Shown: one piece after another, positions 1-7,230 of the stretch
Layout: each line of letters opens with the position of its first letter
Numbering within the stretch: the stretch's first letter is position 1
Source: JBFWPF01 sp050250135
Lineage (GTDB): Bacteria; Chlamydiota; Chlamydiia; Chlamydiales; JAFEGQ01
Length of the DNA stretch: 15,072 nucleotides
NCBI GenBank assembly: GCA_050250135.1
Contig: JBFWPF010000033.1
Coordinates: forward strand, 1-15,072
Direction: 5' to 3'
Translations under genes and position numbers: made by a program
Notes under the pieces: model-generated
Database searches by the model: none
What the model saw: only the letters and a program-made list of their open reading frames with translations
What the model was told of the DNA's origin: nothing

Positions 1-36
1 TTCCCACTGATCATCTCTTAGAGCATACCGTTTCAT
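1..36 (-). CDS. IS5/IS4-family transposase, N-terminal fragment cut by the window edge
   Basis: Reading the minus strand from an ATG at 36-34 gives MKRYALRDDQWE, after which the window ends. An opening of this kind, with a D-x-Q-W motif, is characteristic of transposases of the IS5/IS427 type (IS4/5 N-terminal domain, formerly DUF4096). A purine-rich stretch (gcaaagggaaaggac on the minus strand) directly upstream of the ATG can serve as ribosome binding site. Only 12 residues are visible, so the catalytic DDE residues, the far end of the element and its terminal repeats cannot be checked. A chance match remains possible. Confidence 0.6.
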   Translation of the reverse strand, partial: MKRYALRDDQWE

Positions 37-113
37 GTCCTTTCCCTTTGCAACCCGCTAAACTCAAGAAGCATAAAGGAATGACCCTCGAAACGTCAAC
101 TGTTATTTTAATT

Positions 114-139
114 GATTACACGCCCTGATTACACGCCCT
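114..139. repeat. 13-bp perfect tandem duplication
   Basis: The sequence GATTACACGCCCT occurs twice back to back (114-126 and 127-139) in the non-coding gap between the transposase start and the end of the DoxX-like gene. It may be a replication slippage product or a scar related to the neighbouring insertion element. No function is evident. Confidence 0.85.
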
Positions 140-157
140 AGTAACCGGCAAGTCGGG

Positions 158-574
158 TTAAAGAATCTCCCGCTTGCGCTCCTTCTTGTCGAGGCTGATC
201 GAGCCCGACCCAAAGGTAAACAGGTAGATAAGGCCCCCAAAGATGGCCATGTTGTTGCAGATGATCCAAGAATTAGGAGGGCTGCTCTGAGTGGGATTCC
301 AGAAGCCATCTAGGGTAAAAGAGGAGCCGATAAGGGTCAGCATCAACAAGATCGCCCCTATCCGTGCCTTGTAGCCTAGGATGATCGAAACCGACCCAAT
401 AAAAAGAAAGAGGATAGCCAGAATGATCCAAACCCAGGTGACGGGGATGTGCCGCCCCTCCAGTATCTGGCTGATCTCCGACCAGTAGACAATGAGGATA
501 ATTCCAAAAAAGAGGGCAGGAATTCCGATCAGGATCCGCCCTAGCAGCATCAACACCGACTGTAACTGGCTCAT
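158..574 (-). CDS. DoxX-family membrane protein
   Basis: A 138-residue protein with four predicted membrane helices at about residues 10-31, 45-68, 71-92 and 106-125. The layout is that of DoxX-family inner-membrane proteins. An early LLGRILIG segment (residues 10-17), a Y-K-A-R turn before helix 3, and an N-N-M-A-I-F-G-G-L segment in helix 4 (107-115) match the family's conserved positions. The tail is short and strongly basic (DKKERKREIL). The biochemical role of most bacterial DoxX proteins is unsettled; links to respiratory and oxidative-stress functions are known for some members. The ATG at 574-572 is preceded on the minus strand by GGAG about nine bases upstream. It is divergent from the methyltransferase gene and points toward the transposase fragment. 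The family call is good; a specific function cannot be given. Confidence 0.8.
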   Translation of the reverse strand: MSQLQSVLMLLGRILIGIPALFFGIILIVYWSEISQILEGRHIPVTWVWIILAILFLFIGSVSIILGYKARIGAILLMLTLIGSSFTLDGFWNPTQSSPPNSWIICNNMAIFGGLIYLFTFGSGSISLDKKERKREIL

Positions 575-660
575 TCCGAAGGCTCCATCATTTGGCTCGT
601 TAACCCTTTTCTATAGCCGATAATGGGTATTTTTTAAAGGGGTTTTGGTATCATTGCGGG
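575..660. promoter_or_regulatory. Divergent intergenic region between doxX-like gene and the methyltransferase gene
   Basis: This 86-bp gap separates two divergent starts and must hold promoter signals for both. It is markedly richer in A and T than the coding sequence around it. For the plus strand, a TATAGCCGATAAT stretch (612-624) could contain a -10 element, but no -35 at acceptable spacing stands out. For the minus strand, GGAG near 584 serves as the likely ribosome binding site. The methyltransferase has only a distant AAAGG (637-641) upstream, so its translation signal is weak. Confidence 0.35.
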
Positions 661-1782
661 ATGAATCCCTTCCGCCACCACCACCTGCTCAAGCTCCTCT
701 CCCTCTATGAGGGCCGCCGCCTCTCCCTTCCACTGGTGGTCAACCGCTACTTTCGAGAGCATAAGGCCCTGGGCTCAAAGGATCGGAGCTGGATAGGGGA
801 GACCGCCTACAACCTGATGCGGTGGCAGGGGCTCTGGGACTACCTCGGGGCGCAGAACTGGGAGGAGCGGCTCAAGCTCAGCCTAGAACGGGACCCGCTC
901 GATTACCAAGGTCGAGAGGATATCCCCCCCCACATCCGAGTCAGCTTCCCCGAACCCTTTTATAGCCAATTGGTTAGAGATCATGGAGAGGCGGCCTTTC
1001 AGATCGCCCTCGCAAGCAATGGGCCAGGGCCCCTCACGATCCGGGTCAACCGGCTCAAGGGCAGCCGAGAGGTGCTGGCGGGGCGACTGCCCTTCCCCAC
1101 CACCCCATGCAAGTTATCAGACGTTGGCCTGGTGGTGGACCGGCGGCGCCAACTCCTCGCCCTCCCCGAATACCAGGAGGGGTGGTTTGAGCTCCAAGAT
1201 GAGGGGAGTCAGTGGATTGCTAAGATGGTGGGAGCATTGCCGGGAGAAGAGGGGGTCGACTACTGCGCCGGGTCGGGGGGCAAGGCGCTCGCCCTTGCCG
1301 CAGAAATGGAGAATAAAGGGCAAATTTACCTAGGCGATAACCGCGCAAAAATGTTATACGAAGCTCGAAGGCGGATGCGGCGGGCCGGGGTCCAGAATGG
1401 CCAGCTGCTCTTCGGTGGGATCCCGGAGAGGTTAAAGGGTCGGATGGATTTTGTCCTCGTCGACGCCCCCTGTTCGGGGAGTGGGACGCTGCGGCGGCAA
1501 CCCGATGCTAAGTGGCGACTCAAGACTTGTTCGGCGTTGCAGCGTAAGATTGTGGCTGAGGCGCTCCCTCTCCTTGCGCCTTATGGGAGGTTGGTCTATG
1601 CGACCTGCAGCCTCCTTTCAGAGGAGAATGGGGATCATCTGCCCTATTTTGAGAGGGAGCTCGGCCTCCGGGTTGAGGGTGACCCCTTTCAGAGTCTCCC
1701 TACGGATGGGGGGATGGATGGTTTTTATGGAGTGGTGTTGAGACGATGCGACCGTGGCTTTGGATTCTGCCCGCCTTCTTGA
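661..1782 (+). CDS. RsmB/NOP-family 16S rRNA (cytosine-5) methyltransferase
   Basis: A 373-residue SAM-dependent RNA m5C methyltransferase of the RsmB/Sun/NOP2 family. The N-terminal 60 residues look like a compact NusB-type RNA-binding helical region (A-L-G-S-K-D-R-S-W-I, 36-45), as in RsmB. The catalytic domain shows a SAM loop D-Y-C-A-G-S-G-G-K (200-208), motif IV D-A-P-C-S-G (269-273, Cys271) and motif VI A-T-C-S (314-317, Cys316); these are the two cysteines of the two-Cys mechanism. The usual SAM loop is D-x-C-A-A-P-G-G-K, so the G-S is a variant. It is shorter than E. coli RsmB (about 430 residues). Its last 37 bases overlap the start of lnt, suggesting translational coupling. The exact modified base (C967 if a true RsmB) is inferred, not shown. 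Confidence 0.85.
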   Translation: MNPFRHHHLLKLLSLYEGRRLSLPLVVNRYFREHKALGSKDRSWIGETAYNLMRWQGLWDYLGAQNWEERLKLSLERDPLDYQGREDIPPHIRVSFPEPFYSQLVRDHGEAAFQIALASNGPGPLTIRVNRLKGSREVLAGRLPFPTTPCKLSDVGLVVDRRRQLLALPEYQEGWFELQDEGSQWIAKMVGALPGEEGVDYCAGSGGKALALAAEMENKGQIYLGDNRAKMLYEARRRMRRAGVQNGQLLFGGIPERLKGRMDFVLVDAPCSGSGTLRRQPDAKWRLKTCSALQRKIVAEALPLLAPYGRLVYATCSLLSEENGDHLPYFERELGLRVEGDPFQSLPTDGGMDGFYGVVLRRCDRGFGFCPPS

Positions 1783-3383
1783 TCGTTGCGTTCGGTCAGC
1801 CGGTCCACTCGGTTGCCCTTAGCCTGGTTGCCTCCCTTTGTGGCTATGCCCTCTTTTGGAAAGGGATGCGCCTCCTCCCCAAGACGGGCCACCGCTTTCT
1901 CCTCTCGTGGGTCTTCTTTACGGTGGTTCAGTGCATTCAGCTCTCCTGGATGACAAGCGACCGCTACCAGGGGGCCTACATCTGGGTTGTTTGGTTTATC
2001 CTCTGCCTCCTAATGGGGGGTCAGTTTGCCCTCCTCTCCCTCCTCCTCCGAGGCAATCGCCCCCTCCATTGGGCCCAGATGCTCGCGGTACCTGCTCTGT
2101 GGTGCATCTCGGAGTGGGCGCGCCTCTACTTTATCAGCGGCTTCACCTGGAACCCGGTTGGGATCGCCCTCTCAGGCACCCTTTGGGCCCGCCAGCTGGC
2201 CGCCCTCATCGGCGTCTACGGTCTCTCCTTTTGGGTGATGCTCATCAACGTCTGCATGCTCCGCCTCCTCGAAGAGCCCCTCTCCCTTAGGCGCATCGCC
2301 CCTGCGACCGCCGTTGCCCTCTTCCCCTTTGCCTTCGGAGCGGCCCACATCGCCTACCACACGAGCGGCATTCACGATGGCGAAGAGCCCTTTAGGGCCA
2401 TACTCGTTCAGTCGGGGATGAGCCCCACCGACCGTTCGGGGATGGTCGAGCGGGACAAGATGATCCACCCCCTCGAGCAGTGGAAGCGGCTCCTTGCCCT
2501 CGTCGGCACCTATAGGGACAAAGAGGTCGATGTCGTCCTCTTCCCCGAGTGTGTGGTCCCCTTCGAGGCTAATCAAATCGCCTACGAATATGGGTGGGCT
2601 AAGCGGATGCTGGCCGAGAGCCTAGGGGCCCACTTTCCCGTCTTGACCCTCGATACCCCACTCGGCGCTGAGGTCCACCGCTATGACCAGGGGAAGGTCT
2701 GGGCCGTCTCCAACTCCTTTTTCTGCCAGACCCTAGCCGAGGCCCTTGACGCCGACATCGTGGTCGGGATGGACGATAGCGATGAGGAGGGGAGCTACAA
2801 CAGTGCGCTCCGCTACACCCCTGGAGGGAATGGGAAGTTCGACCGCTATGCCAAGCAGATCCTCCTCCCCTTTAGTGAGATCATCCCGGGAGGGGAGTGG
2901 GCCCGCTACCTGGCCAGTCTCTATGGGATCAAGTGCTCCTTTACTCCTGGCAAGGAGGTGGGGGTCTTTCCGGGGAAAATCCCGATGGGGATCTCCGTTT
3001 GCTACGAAGAGACCTTTACGCCGATTATTTGGGCTCAGAAACGGGCTGGAGCGGAGATTCTCCTCAACGTGACCAACGATGGGTGGTTTCCCAACTCCAG
3101 CCTTCCGCCGCAGCACTTTCACCACGGCCGCCTCCGCGCCGTAGAGAACGGGATACCCCTCCTTCGCGCTTGCCATACGGGGATTACCGCTGCCGTCGAC
3201 AGCCTAGGGCGGACGGTGGGCCATTTGGGTGAGCAGGAGGACTTTGCCGGCGCCCTCTATGTCGAGGTGCCCCGCTACCACCACACCACCCTCTATAGCC
3301 TCGTTGGCGACGGCCTCCCCGTCGGCGCCTCCCTCTTCTTCTTCCTGTTCTACCTGGCCTACCCTAGACCACCCAGAGAGTGA
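1746..3383 (+). CDS. lnt: Apolipoprotein N-acyltransferase
   Basis: A 545-residue inner-membrane enzyme that adds the third acyl chain, taken from a phospholipid, to the N-terminal cysteine of bacterial lipoproteins. The first 200 residues are several hydrophobic membrane helices and include the family signature around E-W-A-R-L-Y-F-I-S-G-F-T-W-N (123-136). The periplasmic carbon-nitrogen hydrolase domain follows at about 215-510. It has the expected triad: Glu268 in L-F-P-E-C, Lys370 in Y-A-K-Q-I-L-L-P-F, and Cys419 in S-V-C-Y-E. The N-D-G-W-F segment (444-448) and a C-terminal membrane helix (about 516-538) complete the fold. Length is close to the family norm. The start at 1746 lies inside the methyltransferase gene in another frame; the hydrophobic N-terminus supports it. 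The pair probably forms one transcript. Confidence 0.93.
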   Translation: MRPWLWILPAFLIVAFGQPVHSVALSLVASLCGYALFWKGMRLLPKTGHRFLLSWVFFTVVQCIQLSWMTSDRYQGAYIWVVWFILCLLMGGQFALLSLLLRGNRPLHWAQMLAVPALWCISEWARLYFISGFTWNPVGIALSGTLWARQLAALIGVYGLSFWVMLINVCMLRLLEEPLSLRRIAPATAVALFPFAFGAAHIAYHTSGIHDGEEPFRAILVQSGMSPTDRSGMVERDKMIHPLEQWKRLLALVGTYRDKEVDVVLFPECVVPFEANQIAYEYGWAKRMLAESLGAHFPVLTLDTPLGAEVHRYDQGKVWAVSNSFFCQTLAEALDADIVVGMDDSDEEGSYNSALRYTPGGNGKFDRYAKQILLPFSEIIPGGEWARYLASLYGIKCSFTPGKEVGVFPGKIPMGISVCYEETFTPIIWAQKRAGAEILLNVTNDGWFPNSSLPPQHFHHGRLRAVENGIPLLRACHTGITAAVDSLGRTVGHLGEQEDFAGALYVEVPRYHHTTLYSLVGDGLPVGASLFFFLFYLAYPRPPRE

Positions 3384-3396
3384 CCTTCCCAAATTA

Positions 3397-3428
3397 AAGT
3401 GTTTTCTGCACACTTCGGTGCACAGGAG
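3397..3428 (+). promoter_or_regulatory. sucA leader: overlapping small hairpins and Shine-Dalgarno
   Basis: The 50-bp gap before sucA holds a strong AGGAG ribosome binding site (3424-3428) five bases before the ATG. Upstream are two mutually exclusive short stems: AAGTGT/ACACTT (3397-3402 with 3410-3415) and TGCAC/GTGCA (3407-3411 with 3418-3422). Neither is followed by a T-run, so they are not a clear terminator for lnt. A switch-like role is only a possibility. No convincing promoter was recognised here. Confidence 0.35.
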
Positions 3429-3433
3429 CACGT

Positions 3434-6151
3434 ATGGCGAACAATCCCGACTACGCCTCTATCGGCAACATTGAGCTGATTGAGGGCCTCTACCGACAGT
3501 ACCAAAAGGACCCCAAAAGTGTGGATCCCTCCTGGCAGCGCTTCTTTGAGGGGCTCGATTTCGCAGGGGAGTTTCCCCGCAAGGGGCCGATCGAGATCCC
3601 GAGCGATCTGCGGGTCGACCATCTGGTTAAGGCCTACCGGACCTATGGCCACCTTGCGGCCGAGGTCAACCCCGTCGCCCCTGAACCACTAGGAGCTGTC
3701 CCTCAGCTCGATTTGAAACAGCTGGGCTTTAGCCGAGAGGACCTTAGCCGGGAGTTCCCGACCCATGGCCTCCTCCCCAAGGAGAACGCCCCCCTTTCCG
3801 AAATTCTCGAGAGTCTTAAGGGGACCTACTGCGGCCGGATCGGCTTTGAGGTCCGGTGTCTGGGCAACCCAGAGCTCGAGCGCTACCTGCAGGAGCGAAT
3901 TGAGGGGAGTCGGGGCCGCCCCCAGCTCTCCCTCGACCAGAAGCGGATGGTCCTCCAGTACCTCAATAAAGCCGAGCTCTTTGAGATCTTCCTCCACACC
4001 AAATATGTGGGGCAAAAGCGCTTTTCGCTGGAGGGGGGTGAGGCGACGATCCCCCTCCTTCGCGCACTGATTGAGCTGGGAGCAGAGCAGGGTCTTCGGG
4101 AGTTTGTCATCGGGATAGCTCACCGGGGAAGGCTCAACGTGCTGACCAACATCTTGGGCAAGTCCCACCGGAATATCTTTCATGAGTTCGAAGACACCCT
4201 GGTGGAGTCCTCCTTTCAGGGGTCGGGCGATGTGAAGTACCACAAGGGGTTCTCTGCCGACGTCGAGACCCCCTCGGGCGCAAAGGTCCACCTCAGCCTC
4301 GCTGCCAACCCTAGTCACCTCGAATCGGTCGATCCCGTCGCGCAAGGGCAGTGCCGGGCCAAACAGGTCCTAAAAGGGGATGGAGAGGCCAAAAAGAGGA
4401 TCGCCCCCATCACCATCCACGGAGATGCGGCAGTGGCCGGCCAGGGGGTGGTCTATGAGACGATGCAGATGGGGGAGCTCTCTGGCTACGGCGTCGGAGG
4501 GACCCTTCACCTGGTGATCAACAACCAGATCGGCTTTACCACCCTCCCCAAGGATAGCCGCTCCACCCACTACTGCACCGACATCGCTAAGGCCTTTGGC
4601 GCCCCTGTCTTCCACGTCAACGGAGAGGATGCCGAGGGGTGCTTCTTTGCTGCACAGCTCGCCATCGAGATCCGGCAGAAGTTTGGCTGCGATGTCTTTA
4701 TCGACCTCAACTGCTACCGGAAGTATGGGCACAACGAAGGGGATGAGCCCGCCTACACCCAGCCCCTCGAGTATCAGCGGATCCGCGAGAAGCAATCGGT
4801 CCGGGTGATCTACCGCGATGACCTGATCCAACAGGGGGTGGTCGAGCGGAAAATGGCCGAAGCGCTCGAGGAGGAGTTTAGGGCGGGGTTGCAGAGGGAG
4901 CTAGAGGAGGTGCAGAGCCTTAAGACCGAGCCGACATCGGAGCCCAATAGGGGGGATTGGCAGAAATATGTCGAGGAGAACCGGAAGCTCGACCCCTTTG
5001 CCACCGCCCCGACTGCCGTTCCCGAAGCGACCCTTAAGGGGCTAGCCGAGCGCCTCTGCCACTGCCCCGATGGCTTCAACCTCCACCGAAAGGTGGTGCG
5101 CCTCTTAGAGGAGCGGCAGAAGATGGCCGAGACGGGAGAGGCGATCAATTGGGGGATGGCCGAGCTCCTGGCCTATGCCTCCCTCATCGCTGAGGGGACC
5201 CACATCCGCCTTTCGGGCCAAGACAGCCGGCGGGGGACCTTCTCCCACCGCCACGCGATGTGGTTTGACCAGCAAAATACCCGGAAGTACTGCCCCCTTA
5301 ACCATATCGCCGAAAACCAGGGTCGCTTCGACCTCTTCAACAGCCCCCTCTCCGAATATGCCGCCCTCGGCTTCGAATATGGCTACAGCACCGCCTACCC
5401 CGGCTCCCTCGTCATCTGGGAGGCCCAGTTCGGCGACTTTGCCAACGGCGCCCAGATCATCGTCGACCAGTACCTCTCCACAAGCGAGCAAAAGTGGAAC
5501 CTCCTCACCGGCCTCACCCTCTTCCTCCCCCATGGCTACGAAGGGCAGGGGCCTGAGCACTCCTCCGCCCGGATGGAGCGCTACCTCCAACTTGCCGGGG
5601 ATGACAACATGCGGATCTGCTACCCCTCTACCCCTGCTCAACATTTCCACCTCCTCCGCCGCCAGGTTCGCGCCCCCGGCTGCAAACCGCTCATCGTCTT
5701 TACCCCAAAGAGCCTCCTCGGCAATCCTAAATGTGTCTCTTCCCTTTCCGAACTCAGCCAGGGGCAGTTTTTCCCCATCCTTGACGACCCGACCCGCCCG
5801 AAAAATCCCCACACCCTCGTCCTCTGCAGCGGCAAGGTCTACTACGACCTTATCGAGAAAAAGGGGGAGGAGATGGCCCTTGTCCGGATCGAGCAGCTCT
5901 ACCCGCTCGATAAAGGGATGCTGGAAAAGGTTTGCGCGCCCTACAAAGGGGCAAAAAGGCTAGTCTATTGCCAAGAGGAGCCGGAGAATATGGGGGCTTG
6001 GGATTACCTGCGCCCCCTGCTGCGTGATGTGTTTGGCCGCGATGCCGAATACGTAGGGCGCAACCGGAGCGCCTCTCCCGCAACGGGGTCGCCGAAAAAG
6101 CACAAGGCCCAACTGGCTGAGATCATGAACAAGCTGTTTAAGGAAGCGTGA
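3434..6151 (+). CDS. sucA: 2-oxoglutarate dehydrogenase E1 component
   Basis: A 905-residue thiamine-diphosphate-dependent E1 subunit that decarboxylates 2-oxoglutarate and passes the succinyl group to the lipoyl arm of SucB. It opens with the E1o-specific N-terminal region (N-I-E-L-I-E-G-L-Y, 12-20; Y-R-T-Y-G-H-L-A, 68-75). Active-site landmarks follow: H-R-G-R (230-233), S-H-L-E-S-V (294-299), and the ThDP/Mg segment G-D-A-A (330-333) through N-N-Q-I-G-F (363-368). Next comes K-Y-G-H-N-E-G-D-E-P (430-439). The C-terminal transketolase-like pyrimidine and regulatory domains look complete, to about residue 900. AGGAG at 3424-3428 fixes the start. Its TGA overlaps the ATG of sucB by one base, a sign of translational coupling. 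Length fits the family and is, from memory, close to chlamydial SucA. Confidence 0.96.
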   Translation: MANNPDYASIGNIELIEGLYRQYQKDPKSVDPSWQRFFEGLDFAGEFPRKGPIEIPSDLRVDHLVKAYRTYGHLAAEVNPVAPEPLGAVPQLDLKQLGFSREDLSREFPTHGLLPKENAPLSEILESLKGTYCGRIGFEVRCLGNPELERYLQERIEGSRGRPQLSLDQKRMVLQYLNKAELFEIFLHTKYVGQKRFSLEGGEATIPLLRALIELGAEQGLREFVIGIAHRGRLNVLTNILGKSHRNIFHEFEDTLVESSFQGSGDVKYHKGFSADVETPSGAKVHLSLAANPSHLESVDPVAQGQCRAKQVLKGDGEAKKRIAPITIHGDAAVAGQGVVYETMQMGELSGYGVGGTLHLVINNQIGFTTLPKDSRSTHYCTDIAKAFGAPVFHVNGEDAEGCFFAAQLAIEIRQKFGCDVFIDLNCYRKYGHNEGDEPAYTQPLEYQRIREKQSVRVIYRDDLIQQGVVERKMAEALEEEFRAGLQRELEEVQSLKTEPTSEPNRGDWQKYVEENRKLDPFATAPTAVPEATLKGLAERLCHCPDGFNLHRKVVRLLEERQKMAETGEAINWGMAELLAYASLIAEGTHIRLSGQDSRRGTFSHRHAMWFDQQNTRKYCPLNHIAENQGRFDLFNSPLSEYAALGFEYGYSTAYPGSLVIWEAQFGDFANGAQIIVDQYLSTSEQKWNLLTGLTLFLPHGYEGQGPEHSSARMERYLQLAGDDNMRICYPSTPAQHFHLLRRQVRAPGCKPLIVFTPKSLLGNPKCVSSLSELSQGQFFPILDDPTRPKNPHTLVLCSGKVYYDLIEKKGEEMALVRIEQLYPLDKGMLEKVCAPYKGAKRLVYCQEEPENMGAWDYLRPLLRDVFGRDAEYVGRNRSASPATGSPKKHKAQLAEIMNKLFKEA

Positions 6152-7230
6152 TGCAAGAGATCAAAGTCCCACCGATGGGGGAGTCGGTCAACGAGGCGAC
6201 CATCGCTCAAATCCTAAAACCGAGTGGCTCCATGGTCCAAATGGATGAGGAGATCCTCGAGCTCGAAACCGACAAGGTCAACCAGGTCCTCACCGCGCCC
6301 CGAAGTGGCAAACTCACCCTCACCGTTAAGGTCGACGACACCGTTACCATCGGCCAAGTCGTCGGCACCATCGAAGAGAGCGCCGAAGCGCCCCCTCCCC
6401 AAAAAAAGGAGGAGGCCCCCCCTCCACCTCCGCCGCCCCCTCCCACCCCTGGCGGCGCCCGCATCACCGAAGCCGCCTTTGTCGAAGAGGTCAAAGGGAA
6501 AAAGCCCCCTCCGACCGCCCCATCCGAGGCTCCCCGCGAAACCCGCACCCGGATGACCAAAATCCGCAAGACGATCGCAAGCCGCCTGGTGGAGGCGCAA
6601 GCCACAACAGCGATGCTCACCACCTTTAACGAGATCGACATGAGCGCCGTGATGGCTGCCAGAGCTGCCTACAAGGAGCTCTTCCCCAAAAAGCATGAGG
6701 TCAAGCTCGGCTTTATGTCCTGGTTTGTCAAAGGGTGTGTCGTTGCCCTCAAGGAGCTGCCCGGCCTCAACTCCTCCATCGATGGAGAGGAGATCGTCCA
6801 CCGGGAATACTACGATATCGGCATTGCTGTCGGCACCGAAAGGGGACTGATGGTTCCCGTTGTCCGCGATTGCGACAAGAAGAGCTTTGCCCAGATCGAG
6901 GCCGATATCATGGCCTATGCCAAGAAGGCTCGCGAGGGGGGCATTCGCGTTGAAGATCTCCAAGGGGGAGGCTTTACCATCACCAATGGCGGCATCTACG
7001 GCTCCCTCCTCTCCACCCCCATCCTCAACACCCCTCAGAGCGGAATACTTGGCATGCACAAGATTCAGGAGCGCCCCATCACCTTAAACGGGGAGACGGT
7101 AAGCCGCCCCATGATGTATGTTGCTCTCAGCTACGACCACCGCATTGTGGATGGCCAGGAGGCGGTCACCTTCCTCGTCCGCCTAAAAGAGTGCCTCGAA
7201 GACCCCGTACGGATGCTGATCGATGTTTGA
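6151..7230 (+). CDS. sucB: Dihydrolipoyllysine succinyltransferase (E2o), short form without clear E3-binding domain
   Basis: A 359-residue E2 core subunit of 2-oxoglutarate dehydrogenase that transfers succinyl from the lipoyl arm to CoA. The N-terminal lipoyl domain (1-76) carries the lipoylation lysine Lys42 in E-T-D-K-V. A proline-rich linker follows (81-128, including nine consecutive prolines). The catalytic domain spans about 130-359, with His330 and Asp334 in D-H-R-I-V-D-G. The peripheral subunit-binding domain usually found between lipoyl and catalytic domains is not recognisable; only R-I-T-E-A-A-F-V-E-E-V (104-114) faintly recalls its end. E. coli SucB is about 405 residues. An alternative GTG at 6148 is possible, but AGGA at 6141-6144 is six bases from the ATG at 6151, so ATG is preferred. 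It overlaps lpdA by eight bases. Confidence 0.94.
   Translation: MQEIKVPPMGESVNEATIAQILKPSGSMVQMDEEILELETDKVNQVLTAPRSGKLTLTVKVDDTVTIGQVVGTIEESAEAPPPQKKEEAPPPPPPPPPTPGGARITEAAFVEEVKGKKPPPTAPSEAPRETRTRMTKIRKTIASRLVEAQATTAMLTTFNEIDMSAVMAARAAYKELFPKKHEVKLGFMSWFVKGCVVALKELPGLNSSIDGEEIVHREYYDIGIAVGTERGLMVPVVRDCDKKSFAQIEADIMAYAKKAREGGIRVEDLQGGGFTITNGGIYGSLLSTPILNTPQSGILGMHKIQERPITLNGETVSRPMMYVALSYDHRIVDGQEAVTFLVRLKECLEDPVRMLIDV

Noticed and set aside
142..160. TAACC/GGTTA stem at the stop codon of the DoxX-like gene as a terminator
   Set aside because: Only five pairs with a nine-base loop, and no T-run follows on the minus strand.
6148..6150. GTG as start codon of sucB
   Set aside because: The AGGA motif (6141-6144) is only three bases from GTG but six from the ATG at 6151, and the SucB family starts at this ATG context.
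6421..6450. Proline-codon run in sucB as a phase-variable repeat
   Set aside because: The run is made of mixed CCN codons in frame and has no long mononucleotide tract. Proline-rich linkers are normal in E2 subunits.
6214..7059. Long antisense open frame (281 aa) opposite sucB, and similar ones opposite sucA (5105-5812) and lnt (2172-2576)
   Set aside because: These are mirror frames produced by strong C/G bias at third codon positions of the real genes. The translations show no domain signal, and the sense genes are unmistakable.
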